Counted from the first letter of the stretch, positions 1 through 12,156 are shown. The stretch: 64,000 nt of DNA from Cryptomeria japonica (GCF_030272615.1 NC_081412.1:666110352-666174351); one strand, 5' to 3'. Program-made: numbers and translations. The notes: generated from the sequence alone by a model not told the origin.

Positions 1-2101
1 TTCACTAGCATTCATTCTCCAAAGGTCTGCAACAAGGTGACGTGTAGATAAATTGAAAAGCATGCCACAAGTCAACCCAAAACATATCTTCTAGATTAAA
101 AATATCAATCTGTATCCCCACATACAAAGGTAGGACCCAATATCAATGCAACACAAACTTCTAATCAGGTGGAGACACCCAAGGATTCATCACAAGCAAA
201 AGAACAACACCTGTCTCAAACAAACAACATCATAAACATCCAAAAAATTCCCAAATCCTTCCTTTACTTTTCCATATAAATATCATAATGGCACAACGTA
301 ATTGATACCAAATACTTCATTTTAGAGAGCCAATCAAACATAAAATACAATATCATTACTTGTAGACCACATCATTGTCTAATAATTGAACTGAGACATA
401 TTATAGACATTGTAAACATGTCCTCCAATCCATAGCATATTAATGCAAAGAAATGTGGACCATTTCTCAAACCACTTCTAATAGAGAACCAGACTGTCAA
501 CTAACAATTATTATAAATAATATTAGCAACAACACCAATGACCTAAAAAGATAGGAGTGCAGTGTGCATAGAGAATAAACATTATATTCAAGTCCTCAAG
601 ACCATGTCTCCAAATGTGAAGGAATGTGGACCATTCTTTCAAACATACATCAATACATACTTCTATACAAACTTGCTCCATCAAGTGTTCATCACCTTCT
701 CATTCAGTACAAAATCCTAATTATATTGGCATGCATCTAATCCCCATCATAATATCTCAACCCATTTTAATATCAACATACCATCACTTCCATCAAAATT
801 ACCAATATTATCTATACTATTAGAATCAGAGATCACTGAAAGGGGGGGTGAATCAGTGATCTATCGGAAGTTAAAACCACAAACTTATTCTTTATTCACT
901 GGTTAGCAATGTGTAGCAGAAAAGAACATAAACATACAACAAATAATGCACAAATCCACAACACTAGAATTTTTATGTGGAAACCCGTAAAGAGAAAAAT
1001 CATGGTGGGGCTGGAACCCACAATATTCATATACTATGGCTAGGAGTACATAAATATTACATAAATGGGGAATGCACTTGCATTCAGGCTCACTTCCTAG
1101 AGCTTACTACTCAATTACAATTTCCCTGAAAGCTACAACCTTCAGGGAAGTCTCACTGACTTACAATTTGATTACAATGAGAAAATACAATGAAATGAAC
1201 TCTCAATTATCATCTGACTATGCAAGAATGAGTTATGGTTAAGCACTGAATCTCTGATTGTCTTTGCTTTGTTGAATATCAGTTTTTGTCTCAGTCATAT
1301 ATCGGTTGGTCTGAAAGAAAAATGTGCACGTGAAACTGCACTCAATCGTACCAAAATGGATCATCACACTATTAACACATCGAAAATCAATCGCCAAAAT
1401 GATCTTATATATCTGGTCTTAACAAAAAAGCAATCTCCTGCAAGTCGGCTTCAAGAAGTGTAACGTGTAGCTCCAAGTCGGCTTCAATCTCAAACACAAC
1501 ATAGCACCAGATTAAAATATTATAATCACACACTTCCTAAAGGTCTTCTCAATCACCGAGATCACAAAAACAATCACCAAAAACACCGCAATCATCGGAA
1601 ATCATTCCAGATCAAAACATTACTGAAATACCATGTTTTATCAGTTAACTGCCTATCGGTTACCACCATCTTCCGAATAAGATGAATCACGACTGCCATA
1701 TCAAATCATCAAGAAGAGTTACCATCAATGACAACCCTAGACCAATATGCAACTATCAGAAGCCAGCTGAAATCACCGAATGAGTGCCAATTGCCAACAT
1801 ATACAACCAACTTAGTGCAGACATTAGAAACCAATGAGGTGGACATCCACAAACCATCTTGAACCAATATCCAATTTTTCTTCACACCAACTTCTTCATA
1901 CCAACAAAGAAAATCATGACACCAATAGAAAAATAGTGGCCATGAAAAATAATAGCCAATGTAGTCTCATCATCACATCCTTAACAATTGCAAAAATAAT
2001 TTACTCAACCAATCATCATATCATTAATGACTGCAACAATCAAGGATAGCATACATTATCAGATATCAAGTTGACATCACTGACAACACATATTGCCAAC
2101 A
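1..2101 (-). repeat. 3' LTR of the Copia element, partial and split by a solo LTR
   Basis: 1-817 aligns with about 7180-8060, and 1805-2101 aligns with about 8073-8374. Examples are the shared text CATTCTCCAAAGGTC near the start and ATCCACAAACCATCT at 1847 and 8117. The copy ends CCAACA at 2101, the complement of the usual TGTTGG start on the minus strand. The part matching 6462-7180 lies left of the window. The 818-1799 stretch is absent from the other LTR. Confidence 0.88.
818..1799 (-). mobile_element. Solo LTR inserted in the Copia 3' LTR (TSD TATAC)
   Basis: A 982-bp block is missing from the sister LTR. It is bounded by TATAC at 813-817 and 1800-1804. On the minus strand it begins TGTTGGCAATTGG, and its other end resembles the CCAACA terminus with changes. 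Its stretch with GGTGAATCAGTG, TTTTTATGTGG and AATGCACTTGCATTCA resembles the reverse complement of the LTR at 10975-12142, so it belongs to a related Copia family. No PBS, PPT or coding sequence lies next to it, as expected after LTR-LTR recombination. Confidence 0.88.
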
Positions 2102-2118
2102 ATCTTCCTCTTTTTCAT
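2102..2118 (-). promoter_or_regulatory. Polypurine tract of the Copia element
   Basis: Read on the minus strand, an A/G-rich run (AAAAAGAGGAAGAT) directly precedes the TGTTGG of the 3' LTR. This is the usual position of the plus-strand DNA priming site in LTR elements. It is slightly decayed, with AAAAGAGG in place of the common AAAGGGGG. Confidence 0.75.
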
Positions 2119-2189
2119 TGATGGAATCACTACATAATGCAATGTTCTTCCTTTCCAAATGTGCCTCCTTCCAAATTTGTATTCTCTCT

Positions 2190-2960
2190 CCCTTTGACAT
2201 CGAGGACAAAGGGCACATATCTTTACTTGATTTAGATCCTTTTGACAAAAGGCACATATCCTTAACATATTTTGCTTGGGAAATAAAAATACCATTATCT
2301 AACTAAGCAACTTGAAAACCAAGAAAGAAAGACAACTCACCAATCATTGACATCTCAAACTCCTTTTACATTACCTCTGCAAACCTCTTACATACCTTAT
2401 CATCTCCTCCAAAGATGATATCATCAACATATATAATAATTATCAATTTTGATATAGAGATTACTATCTACAATACCTTTTTTGAAGCCTTGTTGTAGTA
2501 GATACTTATCTAATCTTGTATACCAAGTCCTAGGGTCCTACTTGAGATCCTTTTTAATCTACATACCATGTCTAGATCTTCTGTCCACTGAAAACCATCA
2601 AGATATTATATATAATATTCTTCTTCTAGTTCTCTATTTAGGAAGGTTGACTTGACATCCATCTGATACAACTTGAAATCTTTGTGAGCAACAAAAGCTA
2701 AAAAAAATTGACTGCCTTCATTCTAGCAACCAGAGCAAAGATTTCCTCAAAATCAATTATTTCAACTTGAGAGTATCTCTTACATACCAATCTTGCCTTG
2801 TTTCTTGTTACTTATCCTTCTTCATTTAATTTGTTTCAAAATACCCTCTTGGTTCCAATAACATTCCTTTTTGTAGGTTTGGGAATAACTTCCCATGTAT
2901 GATTGTTCTCAGTTTGGTCAAGTTCTTCTTTCATAGCCTTTATACATCCTTCATCCTTGC
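2190..2960 (-). pseudogene. Copia reverse transcriptase remnant, RNase H missing
   Basis: Minus-strand frames around 2930-2700 give Copia RT N-terminal text such as ALVARMKAV and NKARLVCK. Those at 2560-2400 give PRTWYTRLDKYLLQQGF and the catalytic YVDDIIFGG (YVDD codons at 2420-2431). Text near 2340-2280 (GELSFFLGFQV) is the end of the RT domain. Stops and frameshifts interrupt all of it. After ISQAKYVKDM the sequence passes straight into low-complexity text leading to the polypurine tract, so the RNase H domain that normally follows has been deleted. It would have copied element RNA into DNA in virus-like particles; it cannot do so now. Confidence 0.88.
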
Positions 2961-3239
2961 TTGCATTAGAAACTTTCTTGGGCTCAACTTTTTACAAATA
3001 AAATATTCACTTGTCCAGTTCTCTTAGCAAGTCTTCTTCTAGTCTGCACACCTTCATTATTATCAGCAATGATCTATTCTTCAAAGTGGTCCCTTTAAAC
3101 ATACTTTGTCAAAGTTTTAGAGGTCTGGTTAGATTCATTTCCCTTATTTTCTTTTCCTTCATTTTATTTCTCTTCTCCTTTTGCAATGCAAGGGACACTT
3201 TCTATTTCACAATCCATAGGTTCTTCAATGGTTTGGTCA

Positions 3240-3990
3240 ATTCTTAATCTAATTTGAAATTTGATCTTTTGGCTATTTTCCTAAGCCTCTAGTTGTATCA
3301 TCTATAGGCCTTGTTTCTTGTTGAATATCCAATGAAAATGCCTTCATCAGAACTTGAGTCCACATTTCCAAGATCCTCTTCATCTTTTCTAATATATCAC
3401 TTGCTCCCAACATTTTTGAAGTGCTTAATAGTAGCAGTTCTTCCATACCACATCTTATAGGGGGTCTTTGATTAGTCATTTCTAATATGCACTCTTTTAA
3501 GAATATAAACAACAATACTCAAAACATGTCTCCAGTAAACATTAGGTAATTTAGTATCCTTTAGCATTGTCCTAGCCATTTCTTGAACTCTTTCTTTTTG
3601 CTACCCCATTTTCCTAATGGGTCCTAGGGGCAGAAAAATGTATTCTAATACCACAATCCTCACAAAACTTATTAAACTCATTTGATGTAAATTCACCTCC
3701 TCTATTAGACCTCAAACATTTGATCTTCATGTCCATTTCATTCTCCACCAATGATCTAAACATATTAAACTTATCTAATGCTTTAGATTTTTCTCTTACG
3801 AAAGTAACCCATGTCATTCTAGAGTAATCATCAACAAGTATCATAAATTACCTTTCACCATGTAGTCCTCTTGTTTTAGTAGGTCCATATAGATCAATAT
3901 GCATCATATCGAAGGGTTTTGAAGAATAATATTCTTTTCTCTAGAACTTTGTCTTTGTCTATTTCCCCATTTGACACTCTCTGCATACAT
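3240..3990 (-). pseudogene. Copia integrase remnant (core plus C-terminal region)
   Basis: The minus-strand frame at 3844-3614 holds the integrase core: DDYSRMTWV carries the first catalytic Asp. LRSNRGGEF has Asn where the family has the second catalytic Asp (LRSDRGGEF), an inactivating change. Downstream at about 3515-3270, out of frame, are C-terminal pieces including DEGIFIGYSTR. Several stops and frame changes lie between. It would have joined element DNA to the host chromosome. It sits between the protease block and RT, the Copia order. Confidence 0.9.
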
Positions 3991-4135
3991 CATTAGTAGG
4001 CTTGACAATCTTGGGCATATCTCTTACTGCATTTGCAGTGCTAATATTCACAATGTTATCAAAGTTGGTGCATCCCATCCTTTTATGCTAAATACATCAT
4101 TCATTGCTTTGAGCCATTAAACAATTTCCTCCTTG

Positions 4136-4880
4136 AGTTTATTTTAGGTGGTAGATATTTCCATTAATCCTTGTTCCTTCTGCAAGCAGTCTTCCAGAGC
4201 TCCCTTTTTTTATTTCATATCCATTCTCATGAAATGTAAGCTTATAATCCTTGTTGCACATATGACTAACACTAAAAATATTATGTCTTAAACCTTTCAC
4301 ATAAAGAACATCCTCTATTTTTCTCTTTCTATCAATAGTTATGGTTTCCTTACAATAGCTTTGAGTAGCCTCTTCACCACCAAACTTGATAGATCCACCA
4401 TTCCATTTCTCAAGATTAATAAAATTTCTTTTGTCATCAATCATGTGATTAGAGAAACCACTATCAATTACCCAAACATTAGGTTCTTCTTTTGCATGAA
4501 GAGCAATCCACACAATCAAAGATCTCTCACTGATGTTATTGTTAGACATACTACCATATTTTTCATATTTGTTGGTCTTATCATTCTTAACAACCATAAA
4601 TATTGTTTCATCATTTGAATCATCATGGTCTTCTTAATATGAGTAGCTACTTTCTTTGGAATATAAACTTCTTTTAAGTCTATCCCATTTTCTTTTATCA
4701 TCTCCTTTCATAATGTTGTCTTATCCAAAAGTACATCGAGATGCATAGTGACCAATTTTTCCACAACTAAAACACTTAAAAGGTAACTTACCTTTATACT
4801 TGCAATGCCTTTCTTCAATCTCCTTACAAAGTTTTCTTATGCATTATGTCTTTGGATCAGCATTGACTTTCACTTTCTTA
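4136..4880 (-). pseudogene. Copia gag zinc knuckle, protease and pre-integrase region
   Basis: Reading right to left, a CCHC zinc knuckle (CFSCGKIGHYASRC, about 4790-4735) is followed at 4597-4139 by a 152-residue open stretch. This holds the aspartic protease motif WVIDSGFSNHM and then the GAG-pre-integrase text LAEGTRINGNIYHLK. This is the normal Copia order after the gag capsid domain. The open stretch is long but isolated, since knuckle and protease are in different frames. The gag capsid part lies to the right, split off by the 4886-5749 insertion. Confidence 0.9.
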
Positions 4881-4885
4881 CTAGT

Positions 4886-5749
4886 TGATGAGGGAGCAAC
4901 CCGAGAAACAGAAAAACACAACAAATTGCAATAAAAGAGACACAAGAGATATTATTATTATCTGAAAACTATCTGCAATACAAGCATACATGAAAATAAG
5001 AGGAATAATCCTCATAGGCTGCAACACAACAACTTACATAGTTTTCTAGAAACCCTTTACAATGCAAATTATCCAACCCAAAACTTAACTCCCCAAAAAC
5101 TCACATACAACTCACATCCCAAAACTAAACTCACAAGTTTCCTCAATGAGTCATAAATAGACTTTTCCAATTTGGAGCCAAAATTAAAATTTAGAAATTT
5201 CCATTTGGCGGACAAATGCCAAACATGAAATTGGAATTATGAAAATACAGCCAGATTTGAAAAATTGAAACTTTCCAAAACATTGTCCAACTTTCGGCAG
5301 CCATAACTTTTGATCTTGGAATCAGATTGATGAACCGTTTGAAGCATTGGAAAGGTCTCTGAGCGTAGAATATGCAAATGATATGCTCCATTGATTCCCT
5401 CCATTTTCAGGCCTGTTTGACACCATTTAATGCCTCAAATCTGACTTGGAAGAATTTTTTTATTTTTTCGGGAAACTAAAACTTTAATAACTTTCCAATT
5501 GTTAATGCTTTTAATCTGATTCTTTCACCAATATGCTTATTTTTCCGTTCTCAAGCTTCCCGCAAAATTTGGGCTCCATCCACCTTTAAATAAAAACCTA
5601 CTTTTTTTGGCATTTGGTTAGAAAAATCAGCTTGTCAATTCTGAAAGTTGGAATCTCTTATTCTCCCAAATGGGTATCCAGAATTGCAAAAACATTAAAA
5701 TAAAACTAAATAAAAAGAAGAAGAAAAATTGGTAATGCAGGATTGCCCT
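4886..5749 (-). mobile_element. Insertion of about 0.86 kb within Copia gag, possible solo LTR
   Basis: The gag reading DAGASSG stops making sense at about 5750 and resumes as TSKKVKVNADP-like text below 4885. The segment between is foreign. It has no coding sense and TG..CA-type ends when read on the minus strand (starts TGTAAGGGCAATCC). The flanking five-base repeats (AGTGG and ACTAG) match only in part, so the exact borders are uncertain. A solo LTR is the simplest reading. Confidence 0.55.
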
Positions 5750-6440
5750 TACACCACTGGATGCTCCTGCATCACTAGTTTTCAATGCAACTTCTATCTT
5801 GGAATTGTCCAACTCAATATCTCTCATCTCAAAGGTAGTCAGTGCTCCATTGAGTTGATCTATTGTATAGGTCTCCAAATCCTTACTTTCTTCAATAGGA
5901 GGCACCCTTAAGAACAAAAAATTTAGGTAGGGTTCTGAGTACCTTCTTTACTACCTCATCCTAATCCAATTTTCCACCAACTCCTTTGATTTTATTAACC
6001 ACTTCAATTACCTGGTGTGTTTAGCTATCAATATTCTCATCTTCAGACATCTTTAGACTCTCAAACTTACTTTTGAGATTCTATAAAATTATTTGTCTTG
6101 TCTTCTTCTATCCTTCATATATGTTATTTAGCGTCTCCCAAATTTCTTTGCAAATTTTGTGGTCCATCACCTTTAATAGTTTTGTATCAAACAATCCACT
6201 TATGATTCCATTCCTTTCCTTTCCATTTTTCTTATGAATTGTGTTAGAGCAGCAGGCAATGTAGAGGGAGGAGTATAACCATCTACAAAAACGTTCCAAA
6301 TTTCATATCCCATAGAGTTCCAATATGATTCCATCCTCATTTTCTATAAATAATAGTTTGTGCCATCAAACTTGAGAATCTTGTAGGATCCATATTGTGT
6401 CATCTTGGATCTACCTCAAGTAGTTAATCTTCTTCTTTAG
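5750..6440 (-). pseudogene. Copia gag capsid (UBN2-type) remnant
   Basis: Minus-strand frames give typical Copia gag text: GLFDTKLLKVMDHKICKEIW and WETLNNIYEG near 6230-6110, then QNLKSKFESLKMSEDE, then LRTLPKFFVLKG. At 5900-5760 comes SKDLETYTIDQLNGALTTFE followed by an IEVALKTSDAGAS tail. The frame is broken several times by stops. The first codons lie just inside the PBS at 6448. It would have formed the particle shell around element RNA. Confidence 0.85.
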
Positions 6441-6447
6441 GAACTTA

Positions 6448-6459
6448 GCTCTAATACCG
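6448..6459 (-). promoter_or_regulatory. Primer-binding site of the Copia element
   Basis: Plus-strand GCTCTAATACCG is the complement of CGGTATTAGAGC, close to the plant Copia PBS TGGTATCAGAGC that pairs with initiator tRNA-Met. It lies two bases inside the LTR end at 6462, which fixes the element's orientation as minus. Confidence 0.8.
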
Positions 6460-6461
6460 AT

Positions 6462-8374
6462 TGATGAACACACCTTAGGACTGAGAGGGGGGTGAATTAG
6501 TTTGGACCTACTGCCTAAAATTTATTACTTAATCCATAGTCTCTTTAACCGTATTCTTATCAGTAGCGATGAGAGATACAACAATGAAACACCATTCACA
6601 AGAGAACATCGGTTTTACATGGAAAACCTAAACAAGGAAAAACATCTGTGAGAGTCAACTCACAATATATGAAATGATTACAATATAGTTTTAGGCTCAC
6701 TTTCAAGAAAACACTGCTCCCTGGAGGACTTGTAGGCTAAAGTACACTACCTTAGGGCAAGATATAATTCTTACAATCTGAAGATCACTTTTCTAGAGAA
6801 AGATACAATGAATATATAAATTAGGAAAAAATAGTCCTTTAGCAATACTACGTCCGACAATCTTCAAATATGTAGTTGTCTCTCAATGCTCGTCTCAAGC
6901 GACCAACTCCAAAATATTCACTACACACTTATTTTTTCACAACTAAAATCTAAAAAATCATATAATTATGTAGGTGTAGCACATGCATTGATCCACACAC
7001 TCATCTACTCACTCACACATCTTCAACATCAATTTGATCTTCTCTATATACTATTTTCTTAATTGCAAACATCAATTAGGTTAGCTAGAATAGAGGAAAA
7101 ACATAATTGTGGTGATAAAGAGATAGAGAGGACCTAAAACATGATATCACTTATTTCTAAGCAAGTAGGGACAATTCACATGCTATCATTCATTCTCCAA
7201 AGGTCAACAACAAGGTAACGTGTAGATACACTAAACAACACACCACAAGTCAACCCAAAACATATCTTCTAGATAAAAAAGCCTAATGTGGATCCCCACA
7301 CACCAAGGTAGGACCCAAAATCAATGCACCACAAACTTCTAAGCAAGCAGAGAGATCCAATGATTCACTGCAAGCCAAAGAAGAACACCTATTAGTCCAA
7401 ATAGAATGGATACCTTGAAACAAAGATTCCAATCACCATGCAACATCAAACATACCATCTAACATCATGTGGAGCACATCATGATGTTCCTTGAACTTCC
7501 AAAAATATTATCAAATCCTTCCTTTACTTCTCCATATCAAGATCATAGTCACACAACATAACTGATACTAAATACTTCATTTCGAAGAGTCAAACATAGA
7601 ACATAATATCATTACTTATAGACCACATCACCATCTGATAATTGAATTGAGACACATCACAGATGTTGTAAACATGTCCTCCAAGACATATCACTAGAAA
7701 CATCAATGTGAAGAAATGTGGGGCATTTCCTAGACCACTTCTGATAGAGAACCAAACTGTCAACCAACAACAATTACAAACTATATCAAGAAACACCAAA
7801 GACCTAAAAATGTAGGAGTGAAATGTCCACAAAGCGTAAACATTATATCCAAGGTTGCAAGACAATATATGCAAATTTGGAGGAATGTGGAGCATTCTTC
7901 GGACATACATCAATACATACTTCTACACCAACTTGCTCCATTATGTTTCCATCACCTTCTTATTCAATACATCATCCTCATTATATTGTCATGCATCTGA
8001 TCCTCATCTTAATATCTCAACCCATATAAACATCAACATACCATCACTGCCATTAGCATTGTCAATAGTATCAATACAACTAACTCAATGCAGACAACAA
8101 ACACCAAGGAAGTGGATATCCACAAACCATCTACAACCAATATCCATCTATTCTTCGAATCAACCTCTTCATACCAATAAGGCGAATCTTGACAACAACA
8201 GAAAAATAGTAGCCATGACACACAATAGCCAATGCAGTCTCATTATCACATCCTTAACAATTGCAAAAATACTCTACTCAACCAATCATCATATTATCAA
8301 AGACCACAACAATCAAGGACAACATACATTGTTAGACATTAGGTTGACATCAATGACAACACATATTTCCAATA
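6462..8374 (-). repeat. 5' LTR of the Copia element (1.91 kb)
   Basis: Starts TGATGAAC beside the PBS and ends CCAATA, a decayed CCAACA, at 8374. It matches the window's left 2.1 kb apart from the solo LTR there. Around 8050-8090 it keeps the uninterrupted site (TCAATACAACTAACTCAATGCAGAC) where the sister LTR took the 818-1799 insertion. Open frames inside it, such as 7855-8442, are incidental. Confidence 0.88.
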
Positions 8375-8379
8375 CTTTC

Positions 8380-8640
8380 AATTTAATATATAAACTTTGT
8401 TCTATCAAGACGTGCTTTCCTTTTCATTTCAATTCTTTATAAGTTTAATTAGATAAGTGAATCCAATTTGTTCTCAACCCCTTTCCCAATAGGTTTTGAG
8501 GTTGAGCCTATTTAATTTTTATTACCTAAATGTGATGTGTGATAAATGGGTTTGATTTAATGTCTTACATGTTTAAGCTAATAAACTCTATTTTCCTACA
8601 TTTATAGGTATTTACAAGAGTTGAAAGAGAGATTTGATAA
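8380..8640. other. AT-rich spacer, nothing recognised
   Basis: Between the Copia 5' LTR and the next LTR-like block I see no coding sense, repeat or element terminus. Confidence 0.5.
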
Positions 8641-9101
8641 CACGTAAGAGTCACACAAGAACTTGAAACCTCCACATATCACCTATGGAATCAAAGATAG
8701 CCTTTCACAAAAGAGTGGAGTAAGATGATAATTTCTTGATTACAGATGAAATAATGATATAATCATCAATAATTGATCAATCCACTACTACTACATAATA
8801 TACATATGAGGCCTTTCTTATATAGGAAAGATTGAGGGATATGAAAGATAAGATTGTGATAATTTTCTTAATCCTATATCATGAGACAACTAAAATTAAT
8901 ATCACATGTGTACTAGAGAATTCTAGAAAGATTTGTAAAACCCTAAGTAAATTTAACCTATGAACACATGTGAATAGTACCTAATAGATACACTAGTTAG
9001 ATAAAATGCCTTGTTCATACCAACACCCCCTTAAGCGCAACTTGGGAAGAATAAAAAAATACAAGAATGCAAAATTGATGCAAGGATAGGCCAAAACTAC
9101 T

Positions 9102-10290
9102 TGTAATGGGTGAAAAATTAGGGTTTCCACCATAGAAAGATGAAAAACGCTATTTTTTTTCTAAGAGACCTATTACATTCAAAAGAGGGTTGAATCCAAT
9201 AGATTTAGTCACAAACCAGAAAAGATAAGGATTGAAAATACTGATTGGATTCAAAGGGTGAATTTGTTTACCCTCTTTTGTGAGTTGAATTGCTAAAATT
9301 CGGGTAAAATGTTGAAAATGAAGGTAAAAACACATAAACAGTGAGATACAATTGTCGGATTGAGGCACACACTTGGATATGAGGAATATAAGAAGATTTG
9401 ACTTGATCCCCGAAAAAGATCCAAAAATGTCAGAATCGTAGTGAAATTCACCTTGTTCCTCCAAACTTTTTGTACACCAAAGGGGGTTATTTGTCTCTGC
9501 AAATAATTCCAATTCTGAAGATCACAGCTTTGTACCTATTTCCTACACACAGGAATAAAGGGAAATAGGTTTGGAATAGGGGCTTGCCTAAGTCAAACCC
9601 CGATTTAGGAATTAACCTTGATTGAAATATTGCAAATATTGAAATAAATAATCGAAAGATATACCTCATATCTGCAATGACTAATAATGCTGCTTTGTTT
9701 CTTGAATGTAATCACATATGTTGTATGAAATTGCATGCACATGACATAACCCTAATCACACACACATGCTTGCATATGATTGATGTAATATTGATCCACA
9801 ATTGATGAATGAAGAATGCAACCTTGACTTCTAAAAATGCTTGATGATGAATACTTCAATGCTTGAATGATTGATGATTATAATTTTGCCCTTCTATCCT
9901 TTCCTTATTCTTGTTGTATACCCAAATGAGAGGGGAAAGCCACCTTATATACTTTCCTGTTGAAAAACATATTAATTTTTTGACATAGGCTAACAAGCGG
10001 CTAGATTTCCTGCCCAAAATTGATAATGCCAAAGGGGTTCAAAATGGGGCTCAAATAAGGAGGACCATAGTGTGGCACCCTAATCCTAATGAGGACCAAA
10101 GTGCCACACCCTGGTCCTATCCTATTTTAGGACCAAACTAAGGGGCCATGTTGTGTATAAAGTGAAAATAAGGCCATATTTGCATGATACAAGCATAATC
10201 GGGTCTTAATTAAGCACTAAGGGATGAACACTAAGGTGAGGACCCAAAATGTAGACTAAATTGTAAGGGAGTACAATTTAGGATTCTACA
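9102..10290 (-). repeat. 3' LTR of the pol-less element
   Basis: 1189 bp, starts TGTAATGGGTG and ends TTCTACA, matching 23600-24766 over its whole length with scattered changes and small indels. It is preceded by the CTACT target copy. The frames inside it (9150-9669) are non-genic. Confidence 0.9.
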
Positions 10291-10305
10291 TTTATCCCCC
10301 ACTTT
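10291..10305 (-). promoter_or_regulatory. Polypurine tract of the pol-less element
   Basis: Plus-strand TTTATCCCCCACTTT is the complement of AAAGTGGGGGATAAA and directly abuts the LTR. Similar text at 36852-36900 marks a second fragment of a related element. Confidence 0.8.
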
Positions 10306-10974
10306 AGCGGGAGTATGAGCTTATGCAAATACTCGTGGTAAAGTAAACGAAAGAGAGATGAAGAAGAGGAGCAATGAGGAGCAAAATCACGAAGAGTATA
10401 AGATGTCACTAATTTCAAGGAACCAAGCCCTCGATATTAGGATCTTAATGAGCACTCAAATGTATGCAGGGGCACACAACAACAAGTCAAAAACAAAAAG
10501 ACAAACAAAGACAAACAAGCAAACAAAGGAAAAAAGACACACAACACAAGCTAAAGACCAAAAACAAGACCTCAAGTCAACTAGCTGAAGAGACCTCGAT
10601 ATCAAAATGTTTCAACCACTAATATCATTCTTGAAAAATATCATCTCACTAAAATGAGCAATCACATAAAAGAGAAAAGAGCACATCATCCATGAACCAT
10701 CAATAGAAAAGTTATGAGCTCATCAGAAGAAGGAAAGAGAGAGCATGGATATAAGTTAGATGTGTTTTTCCAGGTGATCCATGAGAAGAATGATGAGAAA
10801 GGACATAGATACCTTTCCCCTAGATGTGTTTATATAGGTGATCCATGTTGGGGAGGAGAATAGGAATAGTCTAGCTATTTTTAGCTAGCTCCACTCATCC
10901 TCGTGCATGTGTGCAAGTGATGTCTGGTTTCAAGTATATAACACCCCATATAAGAGTTTATTTCCTCTAGTTTC

Positions 10975-12142
10975 TATTGGCATTTGATGTTTCGATGATG
11001 CTCCAGTGAAGAATGGTGTTTCCTGATGCTTATAGATTCTTAGGAGTTTTCATTGATGGAAACTCAGCCTACTAATTTGATCTGGTATGAAGTTTTGGCT
11101 AACTGGGTGTCTTGGATAAAGTATTTATGGATTAAGACTGTCAATGCAGTTCAGTATACAGTTGTGTGATCATTCTCATTTCTGGTGAAGTGGGTTTTGG
11201 TTTTAGTTTCGGTGATCAGTGATTAGTTGGTTGGGTATATGAAGTAGATTATTATGATAATCCACCCCCTGGTGTTGATTCCTATGCTTGATTGAAGGTT
11301 CGATATCTAGTAAAGCAGCAAAGCAGAGTATTCATCATGTTTGGTGGTATAACATGTGACCAGATTCTTAGAGTTGATTTTGATGATTGGTAATGTGTTT
11401 GAGATGGTTGATGAGACCTATAGGAATCGTGTGATCATGTATTTTGGGTCCGAAATAGGGTTCGGTAAAAGATCTAAGTTGTCTTGCAACTACACATTTG
11501 ATTTTTTATATTTGGTGAAGTCAACTTGTGGAAGATCATTTTTGTTGGTGCAGATATATAAGATCAACTTGGTTAGTATCTTTGTGTGTGGTAATGATGT
11601 ATGCAATGGTTTTAGGAGCAATTGAGTGCAGTTTCACGTGTGCGTCCTAATTTTTGATGATTCAATGAGCAATTGCAAAGAAAAACATAGTAGATTATTA
11701 CATCATTCACAATGGATCACCTTGAGCCTAACCGGAACTAAATTGTGGCATAGTTAGATGATATTTTCCAATTCATCACTTAGTGTAATCCTTTTGTAAT
11801 CATTTGTAAGGCATTGAGCCTTCCTTCGAGGTTGTAGCCCTGTTTTTGTGATTGAGTAGTGAGCTCTAGGCAATGTGCTTGAATGCAAGTGCATTCTCCT
11901 TTTTTTAATTTTTTTGCTACTGGCCATAGTGAAATAATATTGTGGGTTCAAATTCCACTGTGGTTTTCCCCTTTTGGTTTTCCACATAAAAATATTGGTG
12001 TTATGGTTGCATAGCTATTTATTTTGTTTTGTTGCACTTTACTTTCCTTCTTATACATCTGGTGGTTAAAGAATCAGAATAATAAGTTTAAAATTTGTAG
12101 GACACTGATTCACCCCCCACTTAGTGTTCATCGATTCCAACA
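10975..12142 (+). repeat. 5' LTR of the gag-plus-extension element
   Basis: 1168 bp, begins TATTGGCATTTGATG (a changed TGTTGG) and ends GATTCCAACA. It parallels 18989-20167 throughout, for example GGTGTTTCCTGATGCTTATA at 11023 and 19029. The 89-residue frame at 11356-11625 has a matching frame at 19364-19633 only because both are LTR copies. Confidence 0.92.
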
Positions 12143-12144
12143 AT

Positions 12145-12156
12145 TGGTATCAAATC
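12145..12156 (+). promoter_or_regulatory. Primer-binding site of the gag-plus-extension element
   Basis: TGGTATCAAATC follows the 5' LTR by two bases. It matches the plant Copia initiator-tRNA-Met PBS TGGTATCAGAGC at 10 of 12 positions. Confidence 0.85.

Larger units (their letters stand above)
1..8374 (-). mobile_element. Ty1/Copia LTR retrotransposon, minus strand, 3' LTR cut by window edge
   Basis: Two diverged copies of one long sequence (1-2101 and 6462-8374) flank a decayed Copia coding region read on the minus strand. At the inner edge of the right copy is a primer-binding-like site (GCTCTAATACC on the plus strand, complement of the tRNA-iMet-type GGTATTAGAGC). At the inner edge of the left copy is a purine tract on the minus strand followed by TGTTGG. 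The copies are therefore the LTRs: the right one is the 5' LTR and the left one the 3' LTR. Domain order from right to left is gag, zinc knuckle, protease, integrase, RT, the Copia order. All frames are broken, so the element is dead. The left target duplication lies outside the window. Confidence 0.9.

Noticed and set aside
1-8374. Segmental duplication of an unknown 1-kb sequence (left edge and 7.2-8.4 kb)
   Set aside because: A PBS next to one copy, a PPT next to the other, and Copia coding text between them show these are LTRs.
7855-8442. 195-codon plus-strand protein
   Set aside because: It lies within the Copia LTR, on the strand opposite the element's coding sequence, and has no protein-like conservation with the matching part of the other LTR.
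11356-11625. Conserved small gene, repeated at 19364-19633
   Set aside because: The similarity is explained by the two LTR copies; each copy is a short frame without a known domain.
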